A DNA stretch of 5,120 nucleotides, taken from NCBI GenBank assembly GCA_015231815.1, contig JADGAW010000181.1, positions 1-5,120 on the forward strand, read 5' to 3'. The stretch comes from Nitrospinota bacterium. GTDB lineage: Bacteria; Nitrospinota_A; JADGAW01. Under the pieces are notes generated by a model. It saw only the letters and a list, made by a program, of their open reading frames with translations, searched no databases and was not told the origin of the DNA. This document shows positions 4,519-5,120 of the stretch, in pieces. The translations under genes were made by a program, and so were the position numbers. Numbering within the stretch: the first letter of the stretch is position 1; each line of letters starts with the position of its first letter.

Positions 4519-5120
4519 ATGGAAATAATAGTTATCCTAACAGTTTTTATTGTTGTTTTTTATATGATTATAAAAGGCAGTGTTGAACGAAACCTTGCCA
4601 TAATGTATGGTGCGGCAGCAATAACACTCCTTGGAATGATTTTTGGCTCCTATAGTCCAATTAGAATCATACAATCGGTAAATTTTGAAACACTTTTTTT
4701 ATTATTTGGCATGATGCTTTATTCAACGGTGATGGTGAAAACAGGTCTGTTTGAACAATGGGCACAAAGAATCTCTGGCTTTGCCAAAAACGACCCATGG
4801 TTAATTGTGGTTTGTTTTTCTCTTATAACCTTTGGTCTTTCCCTCTTTGTTAATAACTTAACAACAATTGTGGTAATTCTCCCCATTACCCTCATTCTTT
4901 GCTCAAGAATAGGTATTCGCCCTATTCCTGTTGTTATTACTGAAGTTATTGTTTCAAACCTTGGCGGTGCCTCATCAATGGTCGGAGATTTTCCCAATAT
5001 GCTCATAGGTTCCTCTACACCATATAATTTCATAGACTTTTTTACCTATATGCTGCCTGTTTGTTTACTGGGAGTTGGAGCGTTAATGTTTTACCTTTAT
5101 GCAAAAAAAACACCGCTTCT
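4519..5120 (+). CDS. mamN: MamN, ion transporter of the ArsB/NhaD superfamily (3' end outside window)
   Basis: The frame runs from ATG 4519 to the window edge without a stop and gives 200 complete codons, about the first half of a transporter that is usually near 430 residues. Hydrophobic helices occur at about 2-19, 27-43, 57-75, 93-128, 133-150 and 173-194. The first family hairpin is seen in FVNNLTTIVVILPI (110-123), and the signature SNLGGASSMVGDFPNMLIG (146-164) matches the NLGG..(S/T)..GD(F/P)PN motif of ArsB/NhaD-type permeases. MamN is proposed to export protons released when magnetite forms inside the vesicle, which would fit a place next to the iron/proton exchanger MamM. An in-frame TGA (4498-4500) precedes the start and no other ATG, GTG or TTG lies between. 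There is no clear Shine-Dalgarno. The 70-base gap after mamM suggests co-transcription. MamN is named from family plus position; a different IT-superfamily permease is less likely. Confidence 0.85.
   Translation, partial: MEIIVILTVFIVVFYMIIKGSVERNLAIMYGAAAITLLGMIFGSYSPIRIIQSVNFETLFLLFGMMLYSTVMVKTGLFEQWAQRISGFAKNDPWLIVVCFSLITFGLSLFVNNLTTIVVILPITLILCSRIGIRPIPVVITEVIVSNLGGASSMVGDFPNMLIGSSTPYNFIDFFTYMLPVCLLGVGALMFYLYAKKTPL

Noticed and set aside
4719..5033. 104-residue reading frame on the - strand
   Set aside because: It is antisense to mamN, whose frame carries clear family motifs.
1..5120. CRISPR arrays, tRNA/rRNA genes, transposases or phage genes
   Set aside because: No regularly spaced repeats, RNA gene signatures or mobile-element proteins are visible, although magnetosome islands often carry insertion sequences.

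Overview
This window is a stretch of a magnetosome gene cluster, the genomic block that lets magnetotactic bacteria build chains of membrane-enclosed magnetite or greigite crystals. All supported genes lie on the + strand. The order is: 3' end of a MamE-type protease gene (1-384), an unrecognised Lys/Ala-rich then Gly-rich protein (435-1328), mamK (1436-2467), a mamF/mmsF-family gene (2486-2797), mamL (2843-3064), an unrecognised 61-residue membrane protein (3173-3358), mamM (3516-4448) and the 5' part of mamN (4519 to the window end). These identifications come from motifs and from comparison with family members recalled from memory. No database search was run.

The backbone E-(J)-K-L-M-N matches the mamAB operon of magnetotactic Alphaproteobacteria. 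It differs in three ways: a MamF-type gene sits between K and L, an extra small gene sits between L and M, and the mamJ position holds a protein unlike the acidic MamJ. The DNA is clearly AT-rich, unlike the GC-rich Magnetospirillum genomes, so this is probably a different lineage. The mam-type gene set and order look proteobacterial (alpha- or magnetococcus-like) rather than the mad- or man-accessory layouts of Desulfobacterota or Nitrospirota, but the taxon cannot be fixed from this window.

Expected division of labour, from established work on the families: MamE processes proteins and activates biomineralisation; MamK forms the actin-like filament that organises the chain; the MamF family influences crystal size and shape; MamL helps form the magnetosome membrane; MamM (with MamB) moves iron into the vesicle; MamN may move protons or ions out. 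The gene in the mamJ slot is the best candidate for something new. It joins a very basic, repeat-containing N-terminal region to a C-terminal domain of about eight 11-residue glycine-phased repeats, ending in a CxxCC cysteine cluster.

The window has visible transcriptional architecture. A very strong intrinsic terminator at 3360-3409 follows the 61-residue gene and cuts the block into an upstream unit (E to the small gene) and a downstream unit (mamM, mamN). An AT-rich region with a perfect 13-bp inverted repeat and a possible promoter lies just before mamM. Stem-loops cover the stop codons of mamE and mamF, and a long imperfect hairpin precedes mamK. The genes at 435, 1436, 2486 and 3173 have clear Shine-Dalgarno sequences, whereas mamL, mamM and mamN have none that is convincing.
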